A DNA stretch of 64,000 bases from Pictodentalium vernedei (lineage: Eukaryota; Mollusca; Scaphopoda; Dentaliida; Dentaliidae). A program made the translations under genes and the position numbers. Shown here one piece after another: positions 50,776 through 62,099 of the stretch. The notes beneath the pieces are model-generated. The model ran no database searches. It was not told where the DNA came from and saw only the letters and a program-made list of their open reading frames with translations. Every line of letters begins with the position of its first letter. Position 1 is the first letter of the stretch. The stretch covers positions 35,610,936 to 35,674,935 of the forward strand of contig CM062294.1 of the NCBI GenBank assembly GCA_031216915.1, written 5' to 3'.

Positions 50776-51510
50776 ATTAAATCAAAATACAAAGTCGATA
50801 GCACTCCTACAAACTCCACAATAAAATATATGATAAAGATATGTGAATAACAGCAATCAAAACCAAATTCGAAATATTAAATCCAAAAATTTTCCGAAAA
50901 TTTTTTGAAAGAGCCCAAGTTCCCAAAGGGAACATGATGAGCCCAAGTGCATCCTGATAGAGCCTAAGTGTGGACAAAATTCAAATTTTTTAGGTACACT
51001 ACCGGAATCATAATCAATGTATCCTACAATAATCCTATAGTAATAATATAATACCCTTAAAGTTACTACACATATTTGAAGACGTTGCCAATGTCAACAA
51101 CGTCAAAGGAAAAAACTGGAAACAAGACATCAGGCACACAAAAAGGCAACAGATTTAAATGCTACTAGATTTAAAGCTAGATCTTCATACGAAGAAAAAA
51201 CAATACATCAGATAGAAGATGCAAGACCGAAATGACCTAACACCCCTAGGGTGAGGACATAACCATGGGGATAAACAGAATGAACATTCTGTAATACACG
51301 TTAAACTCCCATGAAATTTTAATAAAAAAATTTCAATAAAAATAGCCAAAAAGCTTAGGAGTTTAACAGGAGGGCTTCAATCAGGGATAGGGAAGGAACA
51401 CTTAAGAAACAGTGGATAAATCATTAGCAAGAATGATAACATCAGGCGTATGTCCCGAAATTGGGAAACAAGAAACAATTTTTATAATTATTATAAAATT
51501 ACAGCCCTGA
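50776..51510 (-). other. DIRS-D 5' leader
   Basis: Non-coding; matches B and C leaders (GAACATTCTGTAATACACG near 51276, CTCCCATGAAATTTTAATAA, AGGGAAGGAACACTTAAGAA, AAAATTACAGCCCTGAA). The 5' inverted repeat that should follow is not seen. Confidence 0.6.
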
Positions 51511-51689
51511 ACGTTTCAAACCACCATTGTTCACTTCCATCATCCATTTACAGACTTGGATCCTATCAAAATAATGAGTAAAGTGCATAGAAAAGGTACA
51601 TATAATTTTTTTCAGGAAAAAAAGTGAATTTTATGATTTTGATGAACACTAATTTGCCAATGGCATAAGTAAAGGACCGGTAGACGCCC

Positions 51690-52740
51690 ATTACAGAACG
51701 TCCTAACATGACTGATGGCAATATTTTTAACCATTCAGTTCTACTGGTCCTAAGGATGCTTCATACCAAGTAACACATCTCTCTCTGTTCCGTGTGGTTT
51801 AGGAAATATGGTCATTTGAAAATATTTCTCTTTTTAGCTCCCAGGGTTCCCATGGGGATGCGGGAATTTTTTTTTTTTTTTTGCATGAGTCAAGTACTTA
51901 TGACCCAATAATACCACATACCAAATTTGGTTCAAACCAGACCATTGGTTCAGAAAATAGAAATTTGGGGCGGGGCCAAAAATCTTACCCCTCCCATTAA
52001 AAAGCCAAATATTGTTTCACGAACTTCCTTTGAACAAACTTGATTCTACACCTCAAAAGGAAGCTCCATAACAAATATCAAGCCATTGTTCACACTGGTT
52101 CATGAGAAGATTTTAAAATATTTTGGAGCATTTTCCCCCACTCCCTCCCTATGGGGCTGGGCATGTTGAGTTGAACAAAAATTCAATGCCCCTTCGGGAC
52201 CATAACTCCCACAAACTTTCACTTGAATTGGCCCAGGGATTTTGGAGGAGAAGATCAAAACACGGTGTTGATGGATGATAGACGAATGCATGACAGAGGA
52301 CGGATGGAGAGCGATGAGATGAGCTCAGCTTGACTTTGTTGTAATAATAGTAAGAGTTCTGGATAGAGAAGTCGAGATATATACCAAATATGAAAGGATT
52401 CTGTTTGACTGATGGATCTGAAGAAAGTTTCTCATATTGCACTAAGTTAAAATTCAGGCTACTATAGGAAGTCCAAATATGGATCCAGGGGCCAATTTGA
52501 ACAAACTTGAATCTGACCATCCCCCCCCCCCCCCCCCCCTCTACTCCTAGAGATTCTGTATACCAAATGTGAAAGCATTCTGACTAGTGGATCTGAAGAA
52601 GATTTTTAAAGATTATCCCCTGGATTGCACTAAGTTAAAATTCAGGCTCCAATAAGGAGCCTGAATATTAACCCAGGCATTCGATTTGAACAAACTTGAA
52701 TTTGGTCCCTCCTAGAGATTTTGTATACCAATGAAAGTGT
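51690..52740 (+). mobile_element. Pearl-like fragments
   Basis: 51690-52345 is a right part (GCTCCCAGGGTTCCCATGGG, GAACAAACTTGATTCTACAC, end GAGCTCAGCTTGACTTTG) close to P1. 52345-52740 has two or three core units with a poly-C run near 52518. 51511-51689 is unassigned. Confidence 0.65.
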
Positions 52741-53567
52741 CACTGACACTGTAGCTCAACTTTGAATATAACAGGAATTAGTATTTGCTGTGACCAGGTC
52801 AACAATAATGAATATGACAGGAATCAGTATTTGTTGTGACCAAGTCAACAATTATGAATAAGAGAAAAAGAGTAATTCGTATAATATATGCACGAGAAAA
52901 AAAAACGTAATATCTGTGATGTATTCCATGTTACTAAATATTCGTACAAAAATTTATCCAAATCAGATCTTTCATATAGAAGTTCTGTACAAAATACTGA
53001 TTGCACCTAATTTCGGTACAAAATGGACGCCAGTGGCCATCTTGAATTTCGGACCGGACCCCAAAACCCTCGTTCTCGTCCGACAGTAATATCAAAGATA
53101 TCCAAGAAGTTTCGTAAAGATCGGTTCATAAATATGGCCTCTAGCCCGAGCCGTATTGGCATTTGCAGTTACAGTGCTAAAAGTAACACAAAATAGATCA
53201 AAGTTAGTCTAATTGGCATAATTTATGCACGAGAAAAAAACCTGTATTATATGTGATGTATCTCATGGCACTAAACCTTCACACAAAAAATGATTCAAAT
53301 CAGCGCTTTCATATGGAAGTTCTGCGCAAAAATCTGATTGCACCTAATTTTGTACAAAATGGCTGCCAACAGCCATCTTGAATTTCAGACCGGACCCAAA
53401 AACACTCGTTCTCGTCCCACGGTGATAACAAAGGTACGCAAGAACTTTCGTAAAGATTGGTTCATAAATACAGCCTCTAGCCCGAGCCGTGTTGACGGCA
53501 CGATGGACGGACAGATGGACGATGGGCCATGACAATACCTCAAATTTTGCTTCACCAAAGTTGAGCT
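52741..53567 (+). mobile_element. Helentron-like element H2
   Basis: Left end GTGTCACTGACACTGTAGCTCAACTTT is noted here by GACACTGTAGCTCAAC; right end ACCAAAGTTGAGCTAAAA. Two core units of about 350 bp (52880-53160 and 53220-53500) with ATATGTGATGTATC, CAAAATGG, GCCATCTTGAATTTC and AAAGATTGGTTCATAAATA, then a GGACGGACAGATGGACG microsatellite. The GTAGCTCAACTT and AGTTGAGCTA ends are the same as in H3. Confidence 0.65.
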
Positions 53568-53925
53568 AAAAATGGATAGTTCCCATCTAGACATTGCCCC
53601 AAAGCTACATATGTAATTTGGGACAGGTCGGGTGAGAGCTGTGACCTGCAGGGTGTGCTAAAGGAATTGTTGGACAATTTATATTCAAATCCAAGATGGC
53701 TACTGGCGGCCATGTTTTTTCAATGAAATTCGAAAAAAATCGATAGCTCCCATCTAAACATTGCCTCAAAGCCACATACGAAATTTGGAACTGATCAGGG
53801 GAGAGCTGTGGCCTGTAGGGTGTGCTAAAGGAATTGTGGATGGACAGATGTATGTAGGTACAGATGATGGATCACAACCATCCCAATAGCTCATACTTGA
53901 AGTTGTCAAGTAGAGCTAAAAACTT
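53568..53925 (+). mobile_element. Helentron-like fragment related to H3
   Basis: Two units with TAGCTCCCATCTA-ACATTGCC, GCCACATACGAAATTTGG and TGTAGGGTGTGCTAAAGGAA, then GGATGGACAGATGTATG and AAGTTGTCAAGTAGAGCTAAA. Diverged from the 59677-61832 array. Confidence 0.6.
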
Positions 53926-53932
53926 ATTTAAA

Positions 53933-55918
53933 ACAAGAGGCCACAAGGAGCCTTAATCGCTCACCGGCCAAAGTGGTTCAAAGAAGTATTTGGGGTCACA
54001 TTCAGTTACACATGGTTCATCAACGCTACAAAGTAATGAAGTCATGACTGACAAATTTTACGGAACTAGGGACATGGCTTGAACAAACTTGAATCTTACC
54101 CCCCTAAGGATGCTGCATACCAAATATCAAAAGCATTCATCTGCTGGATCCGAAGAAGAACATTTTTAAAGAAAATTCCTCATTTTGAACTAAGTTATCA
54201 TTCAGGCTCCCACAGTGAGCCCAAATATGAACCCAGGGACTTGCCTTGAACAAACTTGAATCTCACCCCCTAAGGATGCTGCATGCCAAATATTAAAACA
54301 TTCCAACTGCTGAATCTGAAGAAGATTTTTAAAGAAAAATTTCTCATATTGACTAAGTTATAATTCGGGCTCCCACAGGGAGCCCAAATATGGACACAGG
54401 GACTTGTCTTTAACAAACATGAATCTCACCCCCCAAAGGATGCTGCATACCAAATATCAAAACATTCCGACTGCTGGATCTGAAGAAGAAGATTTTTAAA
54501 GAAAATTCCTCATTTTGAACTACGTTACAATTCGAGCTCCCACAGTGAGCCCAAATATGGACCTAGGGACATGGCTTGAACAAATTTGAATATCACCCCC
54601 CTAAGGATACTGCATACCAAATATCAAAACATTGCGACTGCTGGATCTGAAGAAGAAGATTTTTAAAGAAAATTCCTCATTTTGAACTAAGTTATCATTC
54701 GGGCTTCCACAGTAAGCCCAAATATGGACCTAGGGACATAGTTTGAACAAACTTGAATCTCACCCCCCTAAGGATGCTGCATACCAAATATCAAAACATT
54801 CCGAATGCTGGATCTGAAGAAGAAGATTTTTAAAGAAAATTCCTCATTTTGAACTAAGTTATAATTCGGGCTCCCACAGTGAGCTCAAATATGAACCCAG
54901 GGACTCGGCTTGAACAAACTTGAATCCCCCCCCCCCCCCCCTCCAAGCATGCTGCATACCCAATATCAAAAGATTCTGTCTGCTGGATCTTTAGAAGAAG
55001 ATTTTTAAAGAAATTTGCCTGAAATCACTAAGTTCAAATTTGGGCTCCTATACTGAGCCCAAATATGAACCCAGGGGGGCGATTTGAACAAACTTGAATC
55101 AGATCAACCCCACAATGTGGCATACCAAGTATCAAAAGATTCTGCCTGCTGGATCTGGAGAAGAAGATTTTTTAAGAAAATTGCCTGAAATGCACTAAGT
55201 TTGAATTCAAGCTTCTATAGTGAGCCCAAATATGACTCCAGGGGGCCGATTTGAACAAACTTGAATCAGATCCACCCCACAATGTTGCATACCAAATATC
55301 AAAAGATTCTGCCTGCTGGAACTGGAGAAGAAGATTTTCTAAGAAATTTGCCCGAAATGCACTAAGTTCGAATTTGGGCTTCTATACTGAGCCCAAATAT
55401 GACTCCAGGGGGGCGATTTGAACAAACTTGAATCAGATCCACCCCACAATGTTGCATACCAAATATCAAAAGATTCTGTCTGCTGGATCTGGAGAAGAAG
55501 ATTTTTTAAGAAATTTGCCTGAAATGCACTAAGTTCGAATTTGGGCTTCTATAGTGAGCCCAAATATGAATCCAGGGGGCCGATTTGAACAAACTTGAAT
55601 CAGATCCACCCCATAATGCTGTATACCAAATATCAAATGATTCTGCACACTTGTGTGGGAGAAGAAGATTTTTAGTAATTTCTCTAATATACATAGGGTG
55701 CTATCGGTGTTATGCCCCCTACGGAGCCCCAAGTGGGCATGTCAATTTCATTTGAACAAACTTGAATTGACATATAGTAATGAGCATCCATACCAAGTTT
55801 CAAGCAAATCGACCTAGCAGTTCCAGAGGAGAAGTCGTTTGAAAAATGTGTGTTCACGATGCCGGACGGACGACGACGGACGGCAAGAGATAAGTTTAGC
55901 TCCCTTTGGTGAGCTAAT
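53933..55918 (+). mobile_element. Complete pearl-like element P3 with about ten core units
   Basis: Left end ACAAGAGGCCACAAGGAGCC, CGCTCACC; core units every 160-170 bp from about 54070 to 55600 with the AACAAACTTGAATC marker; a GGACGGACGACGACGGACGG flank; end AGCTCCCTTTGGTGAGCTAA. Two core subtypes follow one another (the GACTGCTGGATCTGAAGAAG type, then the CAGATCCACCCCACAATGTT type), the same order as in P2, so the array order is inherited. Confidence 0.82.
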
Positions 55919-55919
55919 A

Positions 55920-57205
55920 AGGCCCCACAAAGTCGATCTTCTGTTTTTCTGTAAAAGTGCATGTGGGTGGGTGATTTTTTATTTTTGTAATTATTTCTTT
56001 GCCAGCAAAAGTTCACATTTTTGGTTTGTTTTATGTTTTAGGCCTCATAATCTACAGAATATCATGGGTGGGAGAGAATTTGTCACTTGCGTGCAACAAG
56101 GCTTTGACAGGCCTGGAAATAAGTGGTCGGTCACAGGCAGTGACCACCACGAAACGTTGATGTGACTGGCGCTAACTGTATCCAACCGGTCATGAATGCC
56201 CGGAGCATTTTTCTCCGAAGTATATTAATTTTTCACATGAGACCTTGTGTTCTGAATCATTAATTATGGCTGTTAATTGTGAATAATTTCCACATTTGAA
56301 TATATTCTCTAAAATAAATACAAAAACCAAATCGCAAAACACAAGACAAATTTATAAATGAGAGACGCTCCTTTCGCAAACGAAACTGAAACTCATTTGT
56401 ACTCTATTTTTTCTGTGTGTGTTCTTCGCAAATTGAACCAGATGATCCCCTCCTCTTTCCTTTCCTTTGTGTAATATACTTTCTTTGAAGACTGTGAGCA
56501 GAATTTGTCATAATTTCCGGAAAGCTTTACAGTAATTCAGTAATACTTCCAGAAAAATATAACCAGTTTTAACTCAGACGACAGACGTGCAAGTGCCTAT
56601 TTTATTTGGTGCCAAGGTTACCTGGCGCCGAAAATGATGGGGTTGGTTTTGACCAGGTGCCAGATTTCCCAGTGGTGAGACATCCAGGCTCCAGGTGTTC
56701 AGCATCCAATTTCAAAGAAATTGTCGCATTGGACAAAGTGATTTGCGGCCTGAAGACATTCCCGTCATGCAGTTTAAAGTTATAAAAGTTAAGTGTCATT
56801 TCAATAAAACTGAATGCAGGTAGGCCCTAATATTTTGTATATCGTTACGACATTAGCCCAACATAATTTACATGGGTTTTGCCCTCGTTAATGTTTGATT
56901 TGGAAGCCAAAAAATATGACCTATCCGGGTTACTGTATGACCGATCCGATAATTATGGAGCCGGTCATTATGACCGATGCACCAAAAAACATTATTTCCA
57001 GGCCTGGCTTTGCAACGCTAAAGCACTGCAAAGCCTTGTTGCACTTAAGGGACAAATTTATCAATTTTATTAACTTGGGTAAAATATCAAAAACCATTTA
57101 ATTTTTATTTTTTTAAGTTTGCATTGGTTATAAAAAGAGAGCATGAGGTAGCCAAAAGGACCATGCAAGAGGGTATGAGAAACAGATTTTTAATTTTAGG
57201 TCTTA
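55920..57205 (+). mobile_element. Hairpin MITE M1, copy b, split by a hAT-like element
   Basis: Left end AGGCCCCACAAAGTCGATC, right end GAGAAACAGATTTTTAATTTTAGGTCTTA (noted by GAGAAACAGATTTTTAAT). The central hairpin is broken apart: CAACAAGGCTTTGA at 56094-56107 and GCTTTGCAACGC...GCAAAGCCTTGTTGC from 57007. Confidence 0.75.
56108..57006. mobile_element. hAT-like non-autonomous element (899 bp)
   Basis: Inverted ends CAGGCCTGGAAATAA and TTATTTCCAGGCCTG. Flanks GCTTTGA (56101-56107) and GCTTTGCA (57007-57014) look like an 8 bp duplication with one base lost. Short ends starting CAG and an 8 bp duplication fit the hAT superfamily. No transposase. It lies in the hairpin of M1. Confidence 0.75.
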
Positions 57206-57772
57206 TGATCACCAAAATGGTCAGAGTAAGCCATCAAAGTTTACCCTCAATTCTGGCTTGCTGGAAAACAAAAGTTTAACTGCTTGCATGCTGCTGCCAG
57301 ATATTCCTGCCCAGGACAAGAAATCCCTTGCCAATGAGATAGGAATAATTTGGGCACCTTTAACTAAATTTCCCCCTGTAAATTGATTGGAGTTTTTGAC
57401 CAATGATTTTTTAAGTAAAATTTACATGAACTTTTTATCAAACATAATCATGGCTGCTTCAAAGCAGCCATGACTAAATTTGATAAAAATATTTTGAAAA
57501 TACTCAGCAGGTTCTGAGTTTAACTTTTCCAGATTGATATCATGGCTGTCCCAAAAGAGGTTCTTCCAGATTGATATCATGGCTGTCCCAAAAGAGGTTC
57601 ATGCAAATGAGCAGAGAATTGTGAGGTCACACTAATAAAAAGGCAAACTTTCAACACCGCATATATCTGAATTAAACCTCTGCACACTGATGCTGAAATA
57701 TCAAAATATCAGCAGATTTTTCTCCTCATTCAACTTCTTGTTACATTATGGGAAAAATTTGCTGCTTCAAAT

Positions 57773-57774
<2 letters not shown>
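57206..57774. other. Unassigned stretch with hairpin and tandem pair
   Basis: 57447-57476 folds as CATGGCTGCTT-CAA-AGCAGCCATG. An exact 37 bp unit (TTCCAGATTGATATCATGGC and the next 17 bases) is repeated at 57527-57563 and 57564-57600. No coding sense. Confidence 0.6.
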
Positions 57775-57807
<33 letters not shown>

Positions 57808-57933
57808 TTGGTGAAAGTCCTTAAAGGCCTGGAGATTTTTAAACATTTGTGCTATGCTTCATCAGTGTATATTCTGTACTTTTGGAGTTGTTTCTAAGCA
57901 GGTCTTGGCTGCCTACATAGGCAGCCAAGACAT

Positions 57934-58012
<79 letters not shown>
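57775..58012. repeat. TTTA simple repeats around a hairpin fragment
   Basis: (TTTA)n at 57775-57811 and 57932-58012. Between them is 120 bp ending in a 13 bp-arm hairpin, GTCTTGGCTGCCT-ACAT-AGGCAGCCAAGAC (57902-57931). The second tract is the tail side of the SINE at 58013-58357. Confidence 0.75.
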
Positions 58013-58357
58013 TAGGGGTTTACCAACACTTTTGACAGGGTCACCTCGTGTCAGACAGTTTTATGAGCAGAGGAAGCTGAAGTACCCGAAGAAAACCACC
58101 ACACAATGGCAAGCAAATGTCAGGCTCCCCAATATACTAACTCCACACACAAGTAGGATTAGCATTGGTTGAAGACAAGTGCACCATCGACGTGCAGTAC
58201 GCCTTAGTACACAAAGCCACGGTGCCCCCACTTGGGCAATGGGGGTGAAATGTCTTGGCCAAGGAAACCACGCAGTTGCCACAGGTGGGACTCGAACCGA
58301 GCACTTATCGGCTTGCAGCCTGCATCTCTACCAACTGAGCCACCATTCCCCCCTTCC
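58013..58357 (-). mobile_element. tRNA-derived SINE, reversed (copy S6)
   Basis: Minus strand: head near 58357 (complement of TGGCTCAGTTGGTAGAGATG), B box GGTTCGAGTCCC (complement at 58288-58299), TTGGCCAAGACATTTC, and a long TAAA tail. Confidence 0.88.
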
Positions 58358-58624
58358 CCCCAGCCAAGAGATGCTAAGAAGCAACTGGCAAGGGGCTTAG
58401 AATGCACCCTGCAAATTTACCAAGAGACTGCATGTTAGTGTACATGTACTGTTGCGCGGTAAAAGTGATGAAAGTCAGAATTAGTCCTTCAAGGGTTTAG
58501 ATCATATATTTCTGCACAATGGCTAATCGTGACCACAACATACATGTAGATATAAAGACAAGTCCAGCCGATCTTCTACACCCATGTTACCCATTTTAGT
58601 GGACTTTCACCACAGGCATTGGTT
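58358..58624. other. Unassigned, with a SINE scrap
   Basis: Near 58497-58530, TAGATCATATATTTCTGCAC and AATGGCTAATCGTGACC match the body end of the SINE. The rest is not recognised. Confidence 0.5.
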
Positions 58625-59022
58625 AGGCCACACAAAGCAGATCTTCTGTTTCTCAGGCCATTATTTGTAAAATTGCATGCAGGCGAGCATTTTTTTAGTT
58701 TATTTTTTTATTTCTGTAATTATTTCTTTGTTATCAAAAGTTCATGTTATTGTTTTATATTTTAGGCCTCATAATCTATGGAATAGCATGGGTGGTGGTG
58801 TATTTCGTCCCTTGAGAGGAAGAAGGCTTTGCAATGCTAAGGCATTGCAAAGCCTTCTTGTACTCTAGGGACAAATTTATAAATTTTTTAAATTGGGTAA
58901 AATATCAGGTGTAAACCATTTTAATTTTTATTTTATTTAAGTTTACATTCGCTATAAAAAGAGAGCATGCGGCAGCCAAAAGGACCATGCGAGAGGGCCT
59001 GAGAAACATATTTTTAAGTTAA
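58625..59022 (+). mobile_element. Hairpin MITE M1, copy c
   Basis: AGGCCACACAAAGCAGATC to GCCTGAGAAACATATTTTTA; intact central hairpin at about 58823-58858 (AGGCTTTGCAATGCT-AAGGC-ATTGCAAAGCCT). It shows the uninterrupted version of the sites used by the hAT-like element and by H3. Confidence 0.78.
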
Positions 59023-59336
59023 GGAGCAAAAGCACTTGCATAAATGGATTCCATCTTACTTTTATTGGCATACTGTGCTTTTATATTCATAAGCTGACAT
59101 CTGGCTGCAAGTATGACTTCCTTCCAAAAAGGTTTCTGCCAGATTAACATTTTACCTAACAAATTGCCTGCATCCTCTCAAGTAGTTTACAATTGAGCAA
59201 TTGAAAAGAAAAAAAAAATTCTCAAAACATTTTCAACAAGGTGCAATGTCACTGCTATCCTCTGCCAAAGGTTTTTAAGTTCAAAAAAGTGGAAAAAGGC
59301 CAATAACTCTAGACAAAAATGATGAACAAAACCTGT
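59023..59336. other. Unassigned stretch
   Basis: No gene or element recognised. Confidence 0.5.
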
Positions 59337-61899
59337 TAGGCCTAAAAAAATAAAAAATCTGTTTCTCAGGCCCTCCCACCTGGTCCTTTTGGGTGCCGCA
59401 TGCTCTCTTTTTATAACCAATTTAAACTTTAAAAAAATTAAAATTAAATGGTTTATGTCTGATATTTTACCCAAGTTAAAAAAATTGATGAATTTGTCTT
59501 TTGACTGCAAGAAGGCTTTGCAATGCTTTAGCATACCAAAGCCTTCTTGCACTCAAGGGATGAAATACACCACCACCCATGCTATTTTGTAGATTATGAG
59601 GCCTAAAACTTGAACCAAGAACATGAACTTTTGATGGCTAAGAAATAATGACTGAAATAAAAAATAAAATAAAATGAAAGTGTCAATGACACTGTAGCTC
59701 AACTTGACAAACTTGAACTTGGTAAGTTATAAATGAAATGGCAAAATTGAAGATCATTGGGACCAATGTCAGTTTTTTTGCCAGAGGCAACATTTTTTGA
59801 CAGAAACCGCAGAAAATCGATGGCTCCCATCTAGAGGCCTCCCCAAACAAGCATGCCAGGTTTCAAAGCAATCCGATCATAAATAGGGTGTACAAAAGGG
59901 AAATATTGTGGTCTGACTAGACTAAATTCTAAGAACGTTGGCCGTGGCAACATTTTTGACGGAAATGGAAGAAAATCGATAGCTCCCATCTAGAGGTCAC
60001 CGTAAATAAGCATACCAGGTTTCAAAGCAATCTAATCATAAATGAGCCCTGTAGGGTGAGCCAGAGGGAAATATTGTGGTCTGACTAAACTAAGTTCTAA
60101 GAATGTTGGCTGCGGCAACATTTTTTAATGGAAATTGAAGAAAATCGATAGCTCCCATCTAGAGGTCACCCCAAACAAGCATGAAAGGTTTCAAAGCAAT
60201 CCGATCATAAATGTGCCCTGTAGGGTGTGCCAAAGGGAAATATCGAGTCTTCTGACTAAACCAAGTTCTAAGATCGTTGGCTGCGGCAACATTTTTTGAT
60301 GGAAATTGAAGAAAATCGATAGCTCCCATCTAGAGGTCTCCCCAAACAAGCATACCAGGTTTCAAAGCAATCAAACCATAAATGTGCCCTGTAGGGTGTG
60401 CCAAAGGGAAATATTGTGGTCTGACTAAACTGAGTTCTAAAAACGTTGGCCGCGGCCACATTTTTTGACAGAAATTGAAGAAAATCGATAGCTCCCATCT
60501 AGAGGTCTCCCCAAACAAGCATACCAGGTTTCAAAGCAATCTGATCATAAATGGGCCCTGTAGGGTGTGCCAAAGGGAAATATTGAGTCTTCTGACTAAA
60601 CTAAGTTCTAAGAACGTTGGCCGCGGCAACATTTTTTGACAGAAATTGAAGAAAATCGATAGCTCCCATCTAGAGGTCTCCCCAAACAAGCATACCAGGT
60701 TTCAAAGCAATCTGATCGTAAATGTACCCTGTAGGGTGTGCCAAAGGGAAATATTGAGGTCTGACTAAACTAAGTTCTACGAACGTTGGCCGTGGCAACA
60801 TTTTTTGCCAGAAATTGAAGAAAATCGATAGCTCCCATCTAGAGGTCACCCTAAATAAGCGTATCAGGTTTCAAAGCAATCAAATCATAAATGTGCCCTG
60901 TAGGGTGTGCCAAAGGGAAATATTGTGGTTTGACTGAACTAAGTTCTACGAACGTTGGCCATGGCAACATTTTTTGCCGGAAATTGAAGAAAATCGATAG
61001 CTCACATCTAGAGGTCACCCTAAATAAGCATACCAGGTTTCAAAGCAATCAAATCATAAATGTGCCCTGTAGGGTGTGCCAAAGGGAAATATTGTGGTTT
61101 GACTAAACTAAGTTCTAAGAACGTTGGCCGCGGCAACATTTTTTGACAGAAATTGAAGAAAATCGATAGCTCCCATCTAGAGGTCACCCCAAACAAGCAC
61201 GCCAGGTTTCAAAGCAATCCGATCATAAATGTACCCTGTAGGGTGTGCCAAAGGGAAATATTGAGTCTTCTGACTAAACTAAGTTCTAAGAACGTTGGCC
61301 GCGGCAACATTTTTTGACAGAAATTGAAGAAAATCGATAGCTCCCATCTAGAGGTCTCCCCAAACAAGCATACCAGGTTTCAAAGCAATCTGATCGTAAA
61401 TGTACCCTGTAGGGTGTGCCAAAGGGAAATATTGAGGTCTGACTAAACTAAGTTCTACGAACGTTGGCCGTGGCAACATTTTTTGCCAGAAATTGAAGAA
61501 AATCGATAGCTCCCATCTAGAGGTCACCCTAAATAAGCGTATCAGGTTTCAAAGCAATCAAATCATAAATGTGCCCTGTAGGGTGTGCCAAAGGGAAATA
61601 TTGTGGTTTGACTAAACTAAGTTCTAAGAACGTTGGCCGCAGCAACATTTTTTGACGGAAATTTAAGAAAATCGATAGCTCCCATCTAGAGGTCACCCCA
61701 AACAAGCATAAGAAGTTTCAAAGTAATCTGATCATAAATGCGACATGTGAGGTGTGCCAAAGGAAATTGTGGACGTACGTACTAACGTACTAACATACTA
61801 ACGTACGTACGTACGTTAGTTGAGCTAAAAATGCTCGCCCGCATGCAATTTCACAAATAATGGCCTGAGCAACAAAAGCTCTACTTCGTGTGGCCTTAC
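59337..61899 (-). mobile_element. Hairpin MITE M1, copy d, split by H3
   Basis: The right part of M1 is at 59337-59676 (minus strand; AGGCCTAAAAAAATAAAAAA, hairpin near 59507-59555); the left end is at 61833-61899 (complement of AAGGCCACACGAAGTAGAGC). Joined across 59677-61832 the order equals copy c. Confidence 0.8.
59677..61832 (+). mobile_element. Helentron-like element H3 with twelve 169-171 bp units
   Basis: Left end GAAAGTGTCAATGACACTG then TAGCTCAACTTG; units with AAATCGATAGCTCCCATCTA at about 59816, 59975, 60144, 60315, 60484, 60655, 60824, 60993, 61162, 61333, 61502 and 61671. Near-identical blocks start at 60598 and 61276, 678 bp apart, which is four units. The right flank is an ACGTACTAACGTAC microsatellite and GTTAGTTGAGCTAAAAA. 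Non-coding. The ends pair with those of H2. Confidence 0.82.
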
Positions 61900-62099
61900 C
61901 AGTGAATATCCTTTCCTCCATGGTGGTCTATCAGCATTCCAAGTATCATTTAAATTCAACATCCACTGACTGAGATATGAAGGTCCACAGTTGTTTCGGA
62001 TGGACGAACGGAACAAATCGACAGACCCCATATCTTTATCCCATACAAACTTTATTTTGGTGGGGGATAAAAAAAAAAGCCATATCATGTGGCTTTTTC
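61900..62099. other. Unassigned stretch
   Basis: Contains GGATGGACGAACGGA, a short flank-type motif of the Helentron-like elements, and a palindromic AAAGCCATATCATGTGGCTTT near 62079-62099. Probably another element end. Confidence 0.4.

Larger units (their letters stand above)
37763..51510 (-). mobile_element. DIRS-type retroelement copy D, much interrupted (fossil)
   Basis: A third subfamily in the same orientation. Recognised parts: 3' inverted repeat (37763-37990), internal complementary region (39255-39340), RT remnants (40171-40701 and about 44040-44540), Gag remnants (44540-45980 and 47847-48343), Cys-rich leader (50625-50775) and leader end AAATTACAGCCCTGAACG (51496). Interrupted by a mixed repeat block (37998-39196), two pearl-like elements, two TA-flanked TIR elements and a MITE. 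The 5' inverted repeat is not found. Oldest and most decayed of the four, with many breaks. Confidence 0.75.

Noticed and set aside
59677-61832. CRISPR array
   Set aside because: Units are 169-171 bp with no short repeat-spacer alternation; it is a satellite-type array in animal DNA.
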